42,680 nucleotides of DNA, from assembly GCA_900316475.1 (NCBI GenBank), contig ONDA01000025.1:1-42680 (forward strand), in the 5' to 3' direction. The notes under the pieces are model-generated. The model worked only from the letters and a program-made list of their open reading frames with translations, was not told the origin of the DNA and ran no database searches. This document shows positions 6,194 through 15,667 of this stretch, one piece after another (position 1 is the stretch's first letter; each line of letters starts with the position of its first letter). The position numbers were made by a program, and so were the translations under genes. The DNA is from an uncultured Prevotellaceae bacterium (GTDB lineage: Bacteria > Bacteroidota > Bacteroidia > Bacteroidales > Bacteroidaceae).

Positions 6194-8423
6194 CCGCACC
6201 AAACTGTCGCCGATGCTGATAGACAGAATGACACAATCCGTGGCTACGGCCCGTGGCACGGAGCCGGTTGCCGAGGAGTATGTCCTCGCACTGGTGAAGC
6301 TCACCGACGGCGACGTGACGGCACTGACGCGTCGCGGCTGCCGTATCGTCGATAGCATGGGGACGGTGTACGTCGCCCTGCTGCCCGTCAGTCAGTTGGC
6401 ACCGCTCTCGCTCGACCAGCGCGTGGTGCGTATGGAGGCCAACCCGCTGTCGCGTCCACTGACTGACGTGACGCGAAAGGTGGTCGGTGCCGACCTGGCT
6501 TCACAGGGTGTACAACTGCCGCAAGCCTATACCGGCCGTGGTGTCGTCGTGGGGGTCTGCGATGTGGGCCTCGACTTCACCAATCCTATGTTCAACGATG
6601 CCAACGGACAGACGCGTATCCGCCAGGCGTGGGACATCTATACCGGCGAGAACACGGGTTATGCCGGCTTTGGCACGCTCTATACCACGCCCGAACAGCT
6701 GGCTGAGGCCCGGGGCACCTGCGACTCTACGAGGTTTCATGGCACCCACGTTGCTGCCATAGCTGCCGGCAGTGCCGTGGGTGGCTATCAGGGCATTGCC
6801 AGCGAGGCCGACATCGTCATGAGTCTGACTCACCTGAGCGGCTGTACCGACGAGCAGAAGGCGGCTCTCATCAATTCTGCGAATGCAACACTGAGCGACG
6901 ATACGGCCGACCCGCTGATACGTGATGTCGCCAACAAGAAACTGACACTGAGCAACGCGATGGAGGCACTGGCCGTCAAGCACGTCGTCGACTATGCCAA
7001 GGCTCACGGCCAGCCGTGTGTGGTAAACTGCAGCTTCGGCGCTCAACAGACGCTGGCCACCGACTACAGCCTGCAAGAGGAAGTGATGAACAGTCTCACG
7101 GGGCCCGGACGCATCATCGTCTGTTCGGCAGGCAACTATTCTGACGGCATCCTGCATCATGTAAAACCGGCTCATACGCGGATGAACGAAAGGATGTGGC
7201 TCAAGGGTTCGCTCACGCCTACCATCACGCTACGCTCGGCAGGCCGTTTCACGCTGAAACTCCTGCCCGACATCGAGGGAGCTGACACACTGCGCCTCAC
7301 GTCGGAAGCCATCGTCGGTGCTGGCGACGACGGCTATGAGGTCAGCGCGGACATCAACAACGACGACGTGTTGGACAAGTTCCGCGTCGAGGCGCGTGCC
7401 TACACCCTGTCGTCGACACCCCTCACCGCCTTTACCGTCACACTGAGACTGCCCACGCCTACCAGAGCCTACACGACGCCGTCGTTCGCCATCGTCATCG
7501 AGGGCGATGCTGAGGTCGAGGTTATGGGGGCCAGCAATGCGGCAACCTTCAACCGTCTCAACGCTACGGGCTACGTCAAGAATGCGCCTTACACGGTCAC
7601 CGTGCCTGCCGCCTTCAAGGACATGATTGCCGTGGGACTGACAAGCCATCGCGACAGCGTCACCAACATCGAAGGTAACCGCATCACATACGAATACAAC
7701 AACAACGCTCTCGGCACGGTGGTGTCATGGTCGGGCACCGGCCCCACACTGGAGGGACGGACGAAACCCGACGTCGTGGCTCCAGGACACAACATCGTCT
7801 CGGCCTTCAATGGCAACTGTCAGCCAGCGGATTTGTCGGCATCGAAACGGGCACAGCTGGTAGCGAAAGAACGTATAGCCAACAAAGACTATTACTGGAA
7901 GGCGGAGAGCGGCACATCGATGGCAGCACCGGTGGTAACGGGCACCGTAGCCCTGTGGCTACAGGCCAACCCCCAGCTGACGCCCGGCGACGTGAAAGCG
8001 ATCCTGGCGATAACGGCACGCCACCCCGAGGCCGACGAGACCTACCCTAACTGCCGCTACGGCAACGGCGAGATTGACGCCTACCGAGGCCTGCTCTATA
8101 TCAACGGACTAACGGGCATCGAGGGCCTGGCTGCCCACCAGCCGCGTCAGCTCTCCTTCCGCCTGTCAGGCCGCACCCTCATCCTCGCGCCCCTCTCCGC
8201 CGCCGCTGTGCCCGGCACTTCTCCGTCGGGCTCCGCCTCCGCCGCCGCTCCGTCGGTCCCCTTCACCGTCACCATCTACGCCATCGGCGGCCAGTCCGTC
8301 CTGCGTGCGCAGCCCACCGACGGCACCGTCGACCTGAGCCACCTGCGCCCCGGCATCTATGCCGTACAGGTAGACAGCGGCGAAGCGGCAACCACCGGTT
8401 CGACACTCATCCGCCTACAATAA
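6108..8423 (+). CDS. Secreted subtilisin-like serine protease (S8) with T9SS-type C-terminal domain
   Basis: This 771-residue protein has a basic-hydrophobic signal peptide (MRIKKRLLTLVLLTMAIQLSA, cleaved near Ala-Gln). The subtilase triad is visible: D152 in VGVCDVGLD, H211 in HGTHVA and S604 in SGTSMAAP. A long insertion between His and Ser carries a beta-rich segment (about 350-470). The last ~60 residues (VTIYAIGGQSVL...DLSHLRPGIYAVQV) look like a type A sorting domain of the type IX secretion system, which would export the enzyme to the surface or medium. A proline/serine/alanine-rich linker (about 690-720) precedes it. Translation starts inside the helicase gene, at 6108 or more probably 6120, which places the signal peptide first. 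No promoter is seen inside the helicase, so co-transcription is likely. Its substrate is unknown. Confidence 0.92.
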   Translation: MKQNMRIKKRLLTLVLLTMAIQLSAQKADRTKLSPMLIDRMTQSVATARGTEPVAEEYVLALVKLTDGDVTALTRRGCRIVDSMGTVYVALLPVSQLAPLSLDQRVVRMEANPLSRPLTDVTRKVVGADLASQGVQLPQAYTGRGVVVGVCDVGLDFTNPMFNDANGQTRIRQAWDIYTGENTGYAGFGTLYTTPEQLAEARGTCDSTRFHGTHVAAIAAGSAVGGYQGIASEADIVMSLTHLSGCTDEQKAALINSANATLSDDTADPLIRDVANKKLTLSNAMEALAVKHVVDYAKAHGQPCVVNCSFGAQQTLATDYSLQEEVMNSLTGPGRIIVCSAGNYSDGILHHVKPAHTRMNERMWLKGSLTPTITLRSAGRFTLKLLPDIEGADTLRLTSEAIVGAGDDGYEVSADINNDDVLDKFRVEARAYTLSSTPLTAFTVTLRLPTPTRAYTTPSFAIVIEGDAEVEVMGASNAATFNRLNATGYVKNAPYTVTVPAAFKDMIAVGLTSHRDSVTNIEGNRITYEYNNNALGTVVSWSGTGPTLEGRTKPDVVAPGHNIVSAFNGNCQPADLSASKRAQLVAKERIANKDYYWKAESGTSMAAPVVTGTVALWLQANPQLTPGDVKAILAITARHPEADETYPNCRYGNGEIDAYRGLLYINGLTGIEGLAAHQPRQLSFRLSGRTLILAPLSAAAVPGTSPSGSASAAAPSVPFTVTIYAIGGQSVLRAQPTDGTVDLSHLRPGIYAVQVDSGEAATTGSTLIRLQ

Positions 8424-8431
8424 ACATCAAC

Positions 8432-8995
8432 TTAATGTCCTACGTCGATGGTCAGGGCTATGCCAACGGTCTGCGTGGCGTAGTCGTAGGACGGTGTGGC
8501 AGTGACATCCCAGCCGAAGACCTGACGCTCTATGGGCAACAGCCAGTAAGCCACACGTGCCGAGAGCACGCCGACGGCGGCTCCCGCCAGCACGTCGTGG
8601 ACATAGTGGTGGTCGCCAGCGACGCGCAGCACGCTGACACCCGCCGCCACGGTATATGCACCGATGCCCCACGGCCAGCCGTACTCCGACCGTACCAGTT
8701 CAGCACCGGCAAAGGCACGGGCAGCGTGCCCCGATGGAAACGACTTGTCGTCGCTATCGTCTGGCCGGCGCTCGCTCACCGTCAGTTTCAGTCCGCCAGC
8801 CACGGCCGTCAGTGCCGTGTAGGCCGTCGCCGCCACCGCTATCCGCTCACGCAGCGGATGGCGCGCCTCCACACCGCAGTTGCCGAGGACCACGGCCGCT
8901 GCCAACGGCACGTACTGCAGGCCGTCGTCAACGACCTGGGCCCTTGCCTGCCCACACGTCAGCAGCATCGCCGTCAGAAGAACAATTGTTTTCAT
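8432..8995 (-). CDS. PAP2-family membrane-associated phosphatase
   Basis: This 187-residue protein begins with a signal-like segment (MKTIVLLTAMLLTCGQARAQ) and carries the three PAP2 motifs: KLTVSERRP, then PSGH (in SFPSGHAARAF), then the HHYVHDVLAG histidine/aspartate motif. Family members remove phosphate from lipid pyrophosphates, phosphatidylglycerophosphate or lipid A; which substrate applies here is not visible. The start at 8995 follows a minus-strand TAACTTTG box (9008-9001) by 5 nt, so the mRNA should be leaderless. A much longer open frame extends upstream but is antisense to the pectin enzyme and precedes the promoter. The gene is convergent with the protease gene, 8 bp apart. Confidence 0.85.
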   Translation of the reverse strand: MKTIVLLTAMLLTCGQARAQVVDDGLQYVPLAAAVVLGNCGVEARHPLRERIAVAATAYTALTAVAGGLKLTVSERRPDDSDDKSFPSGHAARAFAGAELVRSEYGWPWGIGAYTVAAGVSVLRVAGDHHYVHDVLAGAAVGVLSARVAYWLLPIERQVFGWDVTATPSYDYATQTVGIALTIDVGH

Positions 8996-9070
8996 GGCGT
9001 CAAAGTTACGAAAAAAAAACAAAAAACGGCTCCCTGTGACCACGAATCTGATTTTTTTTTGTACTTTTGC
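8996..9070. promoter_or_regulatory. Divergent promoters (PAP2 phosphatase / pectin enzyme)
   Basis: The minus-strand box TAACTTTG (9008-9001) is 5 nt from the PAP2 ATG. The plus-strand box TACTTTTG (9062-9069) is 31 nt upstream of the pectin-enzyme ATG (9101). Long A and T runs lie between them. Confidence 0.65.
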
Positions 9071-9100
9071 GGCTGAAACTACTAAAAACCTGAAAACGTT

Positions 9101-12100
9101 ATGCAGAAAAGACTCCTTTTCGTAGTATTCTCGGCAGTCATGGCTGTGCTGAATAGTGCTGCACAGAGTGTTGTGACTACCCACTGGCCGCTCGACAAGA
9201 GCATCAAGGACCTTGCCGTTGGCAGCGATGCCTACAAGTCGGCCACTGCCGCTACCATCAGTTGCGAAGGCACCGATGTCGGCAGTATGCTGCAGACCGC
9301 TGTCGCCTTTGGCGCAAAGCTGGCTTTCCAGGGAGAGATAACACCCGCAAACTATGTCACCAAGGAGACCGGCTTGCGTATCCTGAGATTCAAGACGCAG
9401 GGTGCCGCCGACGGTACCGACGACTATGGCATGACGCTGAAGCTGAAGCCCACGGGCGGCGACCTCGCCTACGTGCCATCGAAGGTGAGCGTGAGCGTGG
9501 CATCGTGGCTCACAAACGGCAAACCGGCTTTTGAGGTGCTGCTGCGTAAGCTGAACGCCCAGGGCGAGGTGAGCCAGACCTATGAGCTTGGCAAGGTCAA
9601 CAGCCATAGCGACGTCAATGCGCACTATGACGATGTGGCCTTCGACGTGCCGCCGACGGCTACTGCCAGCAAGGATGCATGGGTGGTCGTGGTGCGTATG
9701 GTGAGTGGCTATAATAACGGTACGAACCTGGCTATGGGCAACGTCAAACTGACGGGTACTGCGACGCTTGGCGGCACCGTGCAGACGAACACGTTCACGG
9801 CAACGGTCACACCGGCGGGAGCCGGCGTGGTGACGCCAGCACAGACCTCGGTGGTCTCGGGCGACAACGTCACCTGTACCGCCACGGCCAACATCGGCTA
9901 CGCCTTCGAGGGATGGTACGCCGGCGGGGCGCTCCTTGCTAACGAGAATCCCCATACGTTCACGGTGTCAAGTAATATGCAGGTGGAGGCCCGCTTCACC
10001 AAACTGCCGGAGGCTACGCTGACATACGGAACGGCCACACCCGGCATGGGTAGCGTGACGGTGAGTCCGCAGGGAGAGGGCGGCAAGTATAATGCCGGAA
10101 CGACCGTCACCCTGACCGCCACGGCCGCCAAAGGCCATTACTTCGTGCGCTGGGTCGACGACGGCGGCAACGAACTGTCTGCCCAGCCCGTCTACACTTT
10201 CGTACTTGGCCAGGACATGACGGTGAAGGCGATCTTTGCCATGATAGAGAACTACAAGGCCGACCTCGTAGCCTTCCCCGGTGCCGAGGGCTTCGGGCGC
10301 TTCACCACCGGCGGCCGAATGACCGATAGCCGTGGCGCACGCGTCTATTACGTCACCCGCAACGATGACTGTACGGACGCCAACCTCGTGGAGGGCACCC
10401 TGCGCTGGGCACTGCGCACCGGCGACGATACACCCCGCACGGTGCTCTTCCGTACCTGTGGCACCATCTATCTGACGTCGACACTCTCGCTGAACAACGG
10501 TAACATCACCATCGACGGCTCTACGGCACCGGGCGGCGGCGTCTGCATTGCCGGCTACCCCGTCAAACTGTCGAAGCCGAACGTCATCGTGCGCTACCTG
10601 CGCTTCCGTGCCGGCGACCTGCCCAACAAGTCGATGACGTCGCTCGATGTGGAGAATACCCACCACGTCATATTAGACCATTGTTCGCTGACATGGTCTA
10701 TGGAGGAGAACCTGACGATGTACGACTGCGACTCGACGACCGTGCAGTGGACCATCATCTCGGAAGGACTCTATAACTCGAAGAACGACAAGGGCGCCCG
10801 CTCGTATGCCACACAATGGGGCGGTGAGCACGGCACGATGCACCACTGTCTCATCTCGAACGTCAACAACCGCACACCGCGTTTCAACGGCGTGCGTAAT
10901 CAGAGTGACACGCCGGGAGCCCACGACCAGTTTGTTGACAATGAGTTTGTGAACAACGTGATGTTCAACTGGGGCAAGCCCAACAGCATCTACGGTGGCG
11001 AGTGCTACAAAGACATCAATGGCGGCAACAACTACAACCGCGTCTACATGCTGAACAACTACTTCCGCCCCGGTCCAACCACGAAGCAGCAGGTTGCCAA
11101 TAGCCGTTACTTCGTCGGTGCGTCGTCAACAGGTCGCGGCTTAGGTCAGTGGCTGCTCCGCGGCAACAAGTTCGAACTGTCGAGCAAGTTTGCACCGGCA
11201 ACCTCCGTCTGGAGCAACGCTGTGCTGGAGAAAGTGAACGCCGACAATCTCTACGGCTTCACGACAGGCAGTAGCGACCGGGCCTTCAATACCGAGGACG
11301 GCTGTTCGCAGGCCATCTACGACCAGTACGTGCTGCAAGAGCAGCCCGTCAGCAGCGGGCTGTCAGCCACAGAGACGGCCGACGAAGCCTATCAGCGCGT
11401 CACACGTGGTGCGGGAGCCTCGCTGCCCCGCTACGACGAGGTAGACCGCCGCTTGCTCGACGAGGCCGCCGGCACCGTCGACCCGCAATATGCCGGGCGC
11501 AACAGCAGCGGAACGCTGGATCGCGGACTGGGCATCATCAACTCGCCCGCCGACATCACCCTCTCGCGCAGTGATGAGTTCTATGCCCTCGACGAGGCCA
11601 CCGGACAAACCATCAAGACCACGATGTGGCCGTGGCTCGGAATGGTCGATGGCGAACAGATAATGCAAGACACCGACCAGGACGGTATGCCCGATGCATA
11701 CGAAACGGCAAGCGGACTGAACCCTGGCGACGCGACGGACGGCTACAGACTGACGGCAAGCGGCTACTCGAACCTGGAGATATTCCTGGCCGGCGTGGCT
11801 GACGGCACTATCGACCTGACACCTTACAAGACCATGCCGACGGTGGAGAAAAGGAATATCTTTAACGCCACCGTCAGCCCTACCGAGCTGACCGCCGACT
11901 TCAAGACCATCGGCGCCGCCATTGCCGATGCCGAGCAGAAGGCTACCAAGGATACACCTTATTATATATTAGTAAAGGCTGGCACCTACAACGAGCATGT
12001 GGAAATAGCGAAACCGTACATCCATCTGACGGGGGTGAGCCGCGACCAGGTCGTCATCACCGACAACAAGCCGAAGTCGGCCAATGGCGATATCAGCAAG

Positions 12101-13129
12101 ACGGCGTCAGTCTATGTCAATGCCAGCGACGTGACGCTGGACAACCTGACTATCAACAACACCTTCGGACAAGGCGAGCAGGCTCTGGCACTGTACACCC
12201 TCGGCGACCGTATTACGGTGACGCAGTGCCGCATCAACGGCTGGCAGGACACCTACCGCACGGGCAAAAGCGGCCAGCGCCATCTGGTGCGCGAGAGTGT
12301 GGTCAGCGGCACGACGGACTTCATCTACAATGCCGGCGAAGTGTTCTTCGACAGCGACACCCTGCAGCTTACCAACGGTACGAATGTCATGGTGGCGCCC
12401 AGCCACATCAATCCCGGCTGGGGCTATGTCTTCCGCCACGCCGTCATCAGTCTCGCGCCGTCGTTCCATGGTGTGGCAACCACCGACCTTGGCCGCCCCT
12501 GGGGCGACACGCCTAAAGTGGCGTTCATCGACACGCAACTTGCAGAGCACGTCAGCATAACGGCGGCAGGGTGGCGCGACATGGACGGACTGCCCACACA
12601 GATGGCGGAGTATAATACGGTGAATGCCGACGGACAGCCCGTGGACCTGTCGCAGCGCAAGACGACCTTCACCGACAAGGCGGGCAAGACAAGTACCAGC
12701 AAGGCTGTGCTCAGTGCCGCCGAGGCCGCGACATTCACCATTCAGAATGTGCTCAGCGGCAACGACCAGTGGGATGCCGACCGCCAGGGACGTATCCTCG
12801 ATGCCCCGCTGCTGACCCTCAGCGACAACCGTCTGAGTTGGACGGATGCCACGGGGCAGGCCGTCTGTTACCTCATCATTATGGCCGACAAGGCCGTGGT
12901 GGTCGCCGATGAGTCTATCGACTATTCACCGGAAATCATCAGCATCCAGAGCGTCTCACCGTTCGGCGTACTGGGACGCCCGGCAACCCCGGCAATGGCT
13001 GTCGGCATACGTCAGCAGACGATAGAGACTCAGCATCCGGCGACCGTCTATAATACGGGTGGCATACAGCAGCCTCAGCTTCGGCACGGTGTCAATATCG
13101 TCAATGGAAAGAAATACATCAAGAAATAA
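9101..13129 (+). CDS. Secreted pectate lyase-pectin methylesterase fusion (PL1 + CE8)
   Basis: This 1342-residue protein combines two steps of pectin breakdown. Order: signal peptide (1-22); a beta-sandwich-like region; two InlB-type/bacterial repeat units (about 228-382, with GYAFEGWYAGG and GHYFVRWVDDGG); a pectate lyase beta-helix starting VAFPGAEGFGRFTTGG (about 389-830); a calcium-binding type segment DTDQDGMPDAYE (about 856-880); and a pectinesterase domain (about 925-1220). The esterase catalytic set is visible: Q1049/D1050 in GWQDTYR, D1073 in TTDFIYNAG and R1132 in LGRPW. The end (LRHGVNIVNGKKYIKK) resembles a short T9SS-type sorting tail. De-esterification by the CE8 part would expose homogalacturonan to the lyase part. 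A DUF2490-type barrel and a polysaccharide-binding lipoprotein follow. No SusC/SusD pair is in the window. Confidence 0.93.
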   Translation: MQKRLLFVVFSAVMAVLNSAAQSVVTTHWPLDKSIKDLAVGSDAYKSATAATISCEGTDVGSMLQTAVAFGAKLAFQGEITPANYVTKETGLRILRFKTQGAADGTDDYGMTLKLKPTGGDLAYVPSKVSVSVASWLTNGKPAFEVLLRKLNAQGEVSQTYELGKVNSHSDVNAHYDDVAFDVPPTATASKDAWVVVVRMVSGYNNGTNLAMGNVKLTGTATLGGTVQTNTFTATVTPAGAGVVTPAQTSVVSGDNVTCTATANIGYAFEGWYAGGALLANENPHTFTVSSNMQVEARFTKLPEATLTYGTATPGMGSVTVSPQGEGGKYNAGTTVTLTATAAKGHYFVRWVDDGGNELSAQPVYTFVLGQDMTVKAIFAMIENYKADLVAFPGAEGFGRFTTGGRMTDSRGARVYYVTRNDDCTDANLVEGTLRWALRTGDDTPRTVLFRTCGTIYLTSTLSLNNGNITIDGSTAPGGGVCIAGYPVKLSKPNVIVRYLRFRAGDLPNKSMTSLDVENTHHVILDHCSLTWSMEENLTMYDCDSTTVQWTIISEGLYNSKNDKGARSYATQWGGEHGTMHHCLISNVNNRTPRFNGVRNQSDTPGAHDQFVDNEFVNNVMFNWGKPNSIYGGECYKDINGGNNYNRVYMLNNYFRPGPTTKQQVANSRYFVGASSTGRGLGQWLLRGNKFELSSKFAPATSVWSNAVLEKVNADNLYGFTTGSSDRAFNTEDGCSQAIYDQYVLQEQPVSSGLSATETADEAYQRVTRGAGASLPRYDEVDRRLLDEAAGTVDPQYAGRNSSGTLDRGLGIINSPADITLSRSDEFYALDEATGQTIKTTMWPWLGMVDGEQIMQDTDQDGMPDAYETASGLNPGDATDGYRLTASGYSNLEIFLAGVADGTIDLTPYKTMPTVEKRNIFNATVSPTELTADFKTIGAAIADAEQKATKDTPYYILVKAGTYNEHVEIAKPYIHLTGVSRDQVVITDNKPKSANGDISKTASVYVNASDVTLDNLTINNTFGQGEQALALYTLGDRITVTQCRINGWQDTYRTGKSGQRHLVRESVVSGTTDFIYNAGEVFFDSDTLQLTNGTNVMVAPSHINPGWGYVFRHAVISLAPSFHGVATTDLGRPWGDTPKVAFIDTQLAEHVSITAAGWRDMDGLPTQMAEYNTVNADGQPVDLSQRKTTFTDKAGKTSTSKAVLSAAEAATFTIQNVLSGNDQWDADRQGRILDAPLLTLSDNRLSWTDATGQAVCYLIIMADKAVVVADESIDYSPEIISIQSVSPFGVLGRPATPAMAVGIRQQTIETQHPATVYNTGGIQQPQLRHGVNIVNGKKYIKK

Positions 13130-13153
13130 TCAACCCCAAAAACAAATAGCAAA

Positions 13154-13930
13154 GTGAAACGACTTATCTGCATCCTTGGCACCATCCTTGGCACCTTAAT
13201 GCCTGTCAGCGCACAAAACGGCGACGATTTCGGCATGTGGTACGAACTGGGAGCCGAGAAGAAAATCTCAAAGAAATGGAGCGTCGGCATAGACGGCGAA
13301 TTCCGTACACGTAACAACACGCGCACGGCCGACCGATGGAGTGCCGGCCTCAGCGCTGAGTACAAGTTCTTCAAGGGACTGAAGGCTGCCGCCGGCTACA
13401 CCTTCCTCTACGATAACAACAGGGAGGAACTGACTTGGAAGAACAATCTGCCCAACAAATGGACACCCTCCTATTGGGGCGTCCGTCACAGGCTCTTCGT
13501 ACAGTTGGCTGGCAGCGTCAGCGCAGGCCATTTCAGCTTCTCGCTGCGCGAACGTTGGCAGTACACCTACCGGCCAGAGGCACAGGACAAGAAGTACAAC
13601 TTCAAGTGGGCCGAAGACGCCGACGACAACGACTACATCTCGGGCTACGCCATGGAGCCCGTCAAGGGCAAGGGACAGAACGTGCTGCGCAGCCGCCTGC
13701 AGGTGAGCTACGACATCCCGAATAGTAAGTTCGAACCTTTCGCCAATGCTGAGATGTTTAACGACAATGACGGCATCAGCAAGATGCGCTACCAGATAGG
13801 CACCGACTACAAAATAAAAAAGAAACACGTCCTCTCGCTCACCTACCGCTATCAGACCGTCAACAACAATGACGACGAGGGCGAGGGTAACGCACACCTT
13901 ATCGGACTTGGCTATATGTACAAATTCTGA
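13154..13930 (+). CDS. DUF2490-type outer-membrane beta-barrel protein
   Basis: This 258-residue protein starts at GTG, with a signal peptide ending SAQNGDD. The body consists of alternating amphipathic strands rich in Trp, Tyr and Arg (DFGMWYELGAEKKIS, SLRERWQYTYRP, LSLTYRYQTVNNND) and ends with an aromatic residue (GYMYKF), as outer-membrane barrels do. It fits the DUF2490 family, whose members are often encoded near secreted enzymes but whose function is not established. It lies 24 bp after the pectin enzyme and is probably co-transcribed. A role in the outer membrane linked to pectin breakdown products is inference from position only. Confidence 0.75.
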   Translation: MKRLICILGTILGTLMPVSAQNGDDFGMWYELGAEKKISKKWSVGIDGEFRTRNNTRTADRWSAGLSAEYKFFKGLKAAAGYTFLYDNNREELTWKNNLPNKWTPSYWGVRHRLFVQLAGSVSAGHFSFSLRERWQYTYRPEAQDKKYNFKWAEDADDNDYISGYAMEPVKGKGQNVLRSRLQVSYDIPNSKFEPFANAEMFNDNDGISKMRYQIGTDYKIKKKHVLSLTYRYQTVNNNDDEGEGNAHLIGLGYMYKF

Positions 13931-13933
13931 AGA

Positions 13934-13972
13934 GAATTCACAATTCACAATTCATAATCCATAATTTATAAT
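13934..13972. repeat. Intergenic word repeat (aattcacaattcat)
   Basis: The gap between the barrel gene and the lipoprotein gene is a degenerate repeat of attcacaattcat and ataat words, similar in style to the kinase/helicase spacer. No promoter box is clear, so read-through from upstream is likely. Confidence 0.55.
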
Positions 13973-13975
13973 GAG

Positions 13976-15061
13976 ATGAAGAAGTTTTTTTCTATGATAT
14001 TGGCGGCACTGGCCATCACGGCCTGCACTACCGACGACGCATACACGTTGGACGACTTCACACAGAAGTACAAGCAGGCGGAGGGACAAGACCCTACACC
14101 GACACCCGAGGCTGACACGCTGAATGTGGCTATTGTCTACGCCGGCACCACAGCCACCGCTACAGGCGATGTCGATAAAGTAACCATCAATAAGAACGGC
14201 GCTGACGTCACGGTGACCGTGACCACAGAGCAGTTTCTGCGGCTAACGCTCAGCGGAAGCTCCACCGACGGCTCGCTACTCGTCTACAGTCAGCGGGCTT
14301 GGGGACTGGTGCTCAACGGTCTGCAACTGACCAACGCCGACGGCTCTGCCATCAACAACCAGTGCTCGAAATGGCTCTACGTCACACTGGCCGACGGCAC
14401 GGAGAACACCCTGACAGACGGCACGGCCTACACAGACCAGACCTTCGACCAGAAAGGTACTTTCTTCAGTGAGGGACAGATACTGCTTGCCGGCACGGGC
14501 AAACTCACCGTCAACGGCAATGCCAAAAGCGGTGTCGTCAGCGACGACTACATCGTCATCGACGGCGGTACGTTGGATATCAATGTCACATCAACCGGCG
14601 GGCGCGGCATCAAGGTGAACGACGGACTGACCATTAATGGCGGCACCACCACCATCACCACTTATGGCGCATGTAAGATTGAGACCGCCGACGGCGTGCG
14701 CGACACGACGTCGGCTGCGGGCATCAAGACCGACAGTCTGTTTGTCATGACGGCAGGAACACTGACCATCACCAGCAGTGGCGACGGCGGCAAGGGCATC
14801 AACGCTACTGACAGCGTCATCGTCAGAGGCGGTACGCTCAGCATTACCACGACGGGTTCCAACGATGTCGGCAAGCCCAAAGGCATCAAGAGCGACAAGG
14901 CCATCGTCGTCAGCGGCGGCACCACCATCGTCAAAGTCAGCAAGAGCTGGGCCTGCGACAACGGTGTGGACACGGAAGACCCGACGAAACGCCTCACCGT
15001 TGAAGGCTCTCCGCTCGTAAAGAAGTTAGAGAAGCGGACGGTGGATATCCGTTACGAATAA
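13976..15061 (+). CDS. Carbohydrate-binding lipoprotein, Cthe_2159-like beta-helix (DUF4353)
   Basis: This 361-residue protein has a lipoprotein signal with lipobox ITAC (Cys17), so it is probably anchored in the outer membrane. The rest is a right-handed parallel beta-helix of repeated turns with GG(T/I)LxI patterns (VIDGGTLDINV, TINGGTTTITT, TAGTLTITSSGDGGKGI, VRGGTLSITTTGSND). This pattern and the GIKSDKAIVVSGG stretch fit the Cthe_2159 family, whose founding member binds cellulose and polygalacturonic acid and resembles a polysaccharide lyase. Placed after a pectate lyase/methylesterase, it is probably a surface pectin-binding protein. Lyase activity cannot be excluded. It is convergent with nadD, with a 21-bp gap. 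Confidence 0.82.
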   Translation: MKKFFSMILAALAITACTTDDAYTLDDFTQKYKQAEGQDPTPTPEADTLNVAIVYAGTTATATGDVDKVTINKNGADVTVTVTTEQFLRLTLSGSSTDGSLLVYSQRAWGLVLNGLQLTNADGSAINNQCSKWLYVTLADGTENTLTDGTAYTDQTFDQKGTFFSEGQILLAGTGKLTVNGNAKSGVVSDDYIVIDGGTLDINVTSTGGRGIKVNDGLTINGGTTTITTYGACKIETADGVRDTTSAAGIKTDSLFVMTAGTLTITSSGDGGKGINATDSVIVRGGTLSITTTGSNDVGKPKGIKSDKAIVVSGGTTIVKVSKSWACDNGVDTEDPTKRLTVEGSPLVKKLEKRTVDIRYE

Positions 15062-15082
15062 GCAATAAAGTAGTAATAGCTG

Positions 15083-15667
15083 TTAGCGGGCATAGTACGC
15101 TGTCACCGCCGTCAGGATGGTGTCGGGTACCATGCCCGCTATGGTTTTGCCCTCACGGACGCGGCGACGGATGTCAGTGCTCGAAATATCGAGCAAGTCG
15201 GCTTCCACGACCTTCACCGTCGGGGGCAAGGTGGAGCGGTCTATGTCGCTGTCGCGGCGGGGATAGACCACAATAGGATAGCGCGCTACGATGTCGTCGG
15301 CGCGATACCAGTGCTGGAACCGTTCCCAGTTGTCGCCACCAATCATCAGCACGAACTCACGGTCGGGGAAGTCGCGCTCCAGGGCTTGTAACGTGTTCCA
15401 GGTATAGGATGGCCGGGGCAGGCGGAACTCATAGTCGCTGACCACGATACCTTGTTCGCCGCCAACGGCCTGCCGGGCCAGTTGCAGCCGCAGGTCGTCG
15501 TCGAGCAGGTCGTCCTGCTGTTTCAGCGGGTTCTGTGGCGACACCATCAGCCACACCTCGTCAAGCCCCGCCGCCTCGCGCAGCTGGCGTGCTAACTGCA
15601 GGTGCCCGTTATGGATGGGGTTAAAGGAACCGCCGAAGATGCCGATGGAGGGGTTAGGAGATGCCAA
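15083..15667 (-). CDS. nadD: Nicotinate-nucleotide adenylyltransferase
   Basis: This 194-residue protein makes deamido-NAD from nicotinate mononucleotide and ATP. The nucleotidyltransferase signature GIFGGSFNPIHNGH is at the N-terminus (HNGH corresponds to the HxGH motif), and the second motif is SSTDIRRRVREGK near the C-terminus. MIGGDNWERFQHW is the typical NadD core. Length is normal. It overlaps the 3' end of gmk by 14 nt, which indicates one operon yicC-gmk-nadD. Confidence 0.95.
   Translation of the reverse strand: MASPNPSIGIFGGSFNPIHNGHLQLARQLREAAGLDEVWLMVSPQNPLKQQDDLLDDDLRLQLARQAVGGEQGIVVSDYEFRLPRPSYTWNTLQALERDFPDREFVLMIGGDNWERFQHWYRADDIVARYPIVVYPRRDSDIDRSTLPPTVKVVEADLLDISSTDIRRRVREGKTIAGMVPDTILTAVTAYYAR

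Noticed and set aside
5003-6358. 451-codon minus-strand frame opposite the helicase
   Set aside because: It is a shadow of a GC-rich, well-supported gene; it has no recognisable motif or promoter.
8996-9955. Extension of the PAP2 frame to a 507-codon protein
   Set aside because: The extra part is antisense to the pectin enzyme and lies upstream of the PAP2 promoter; the signal peptide at 8995 marks the real start.
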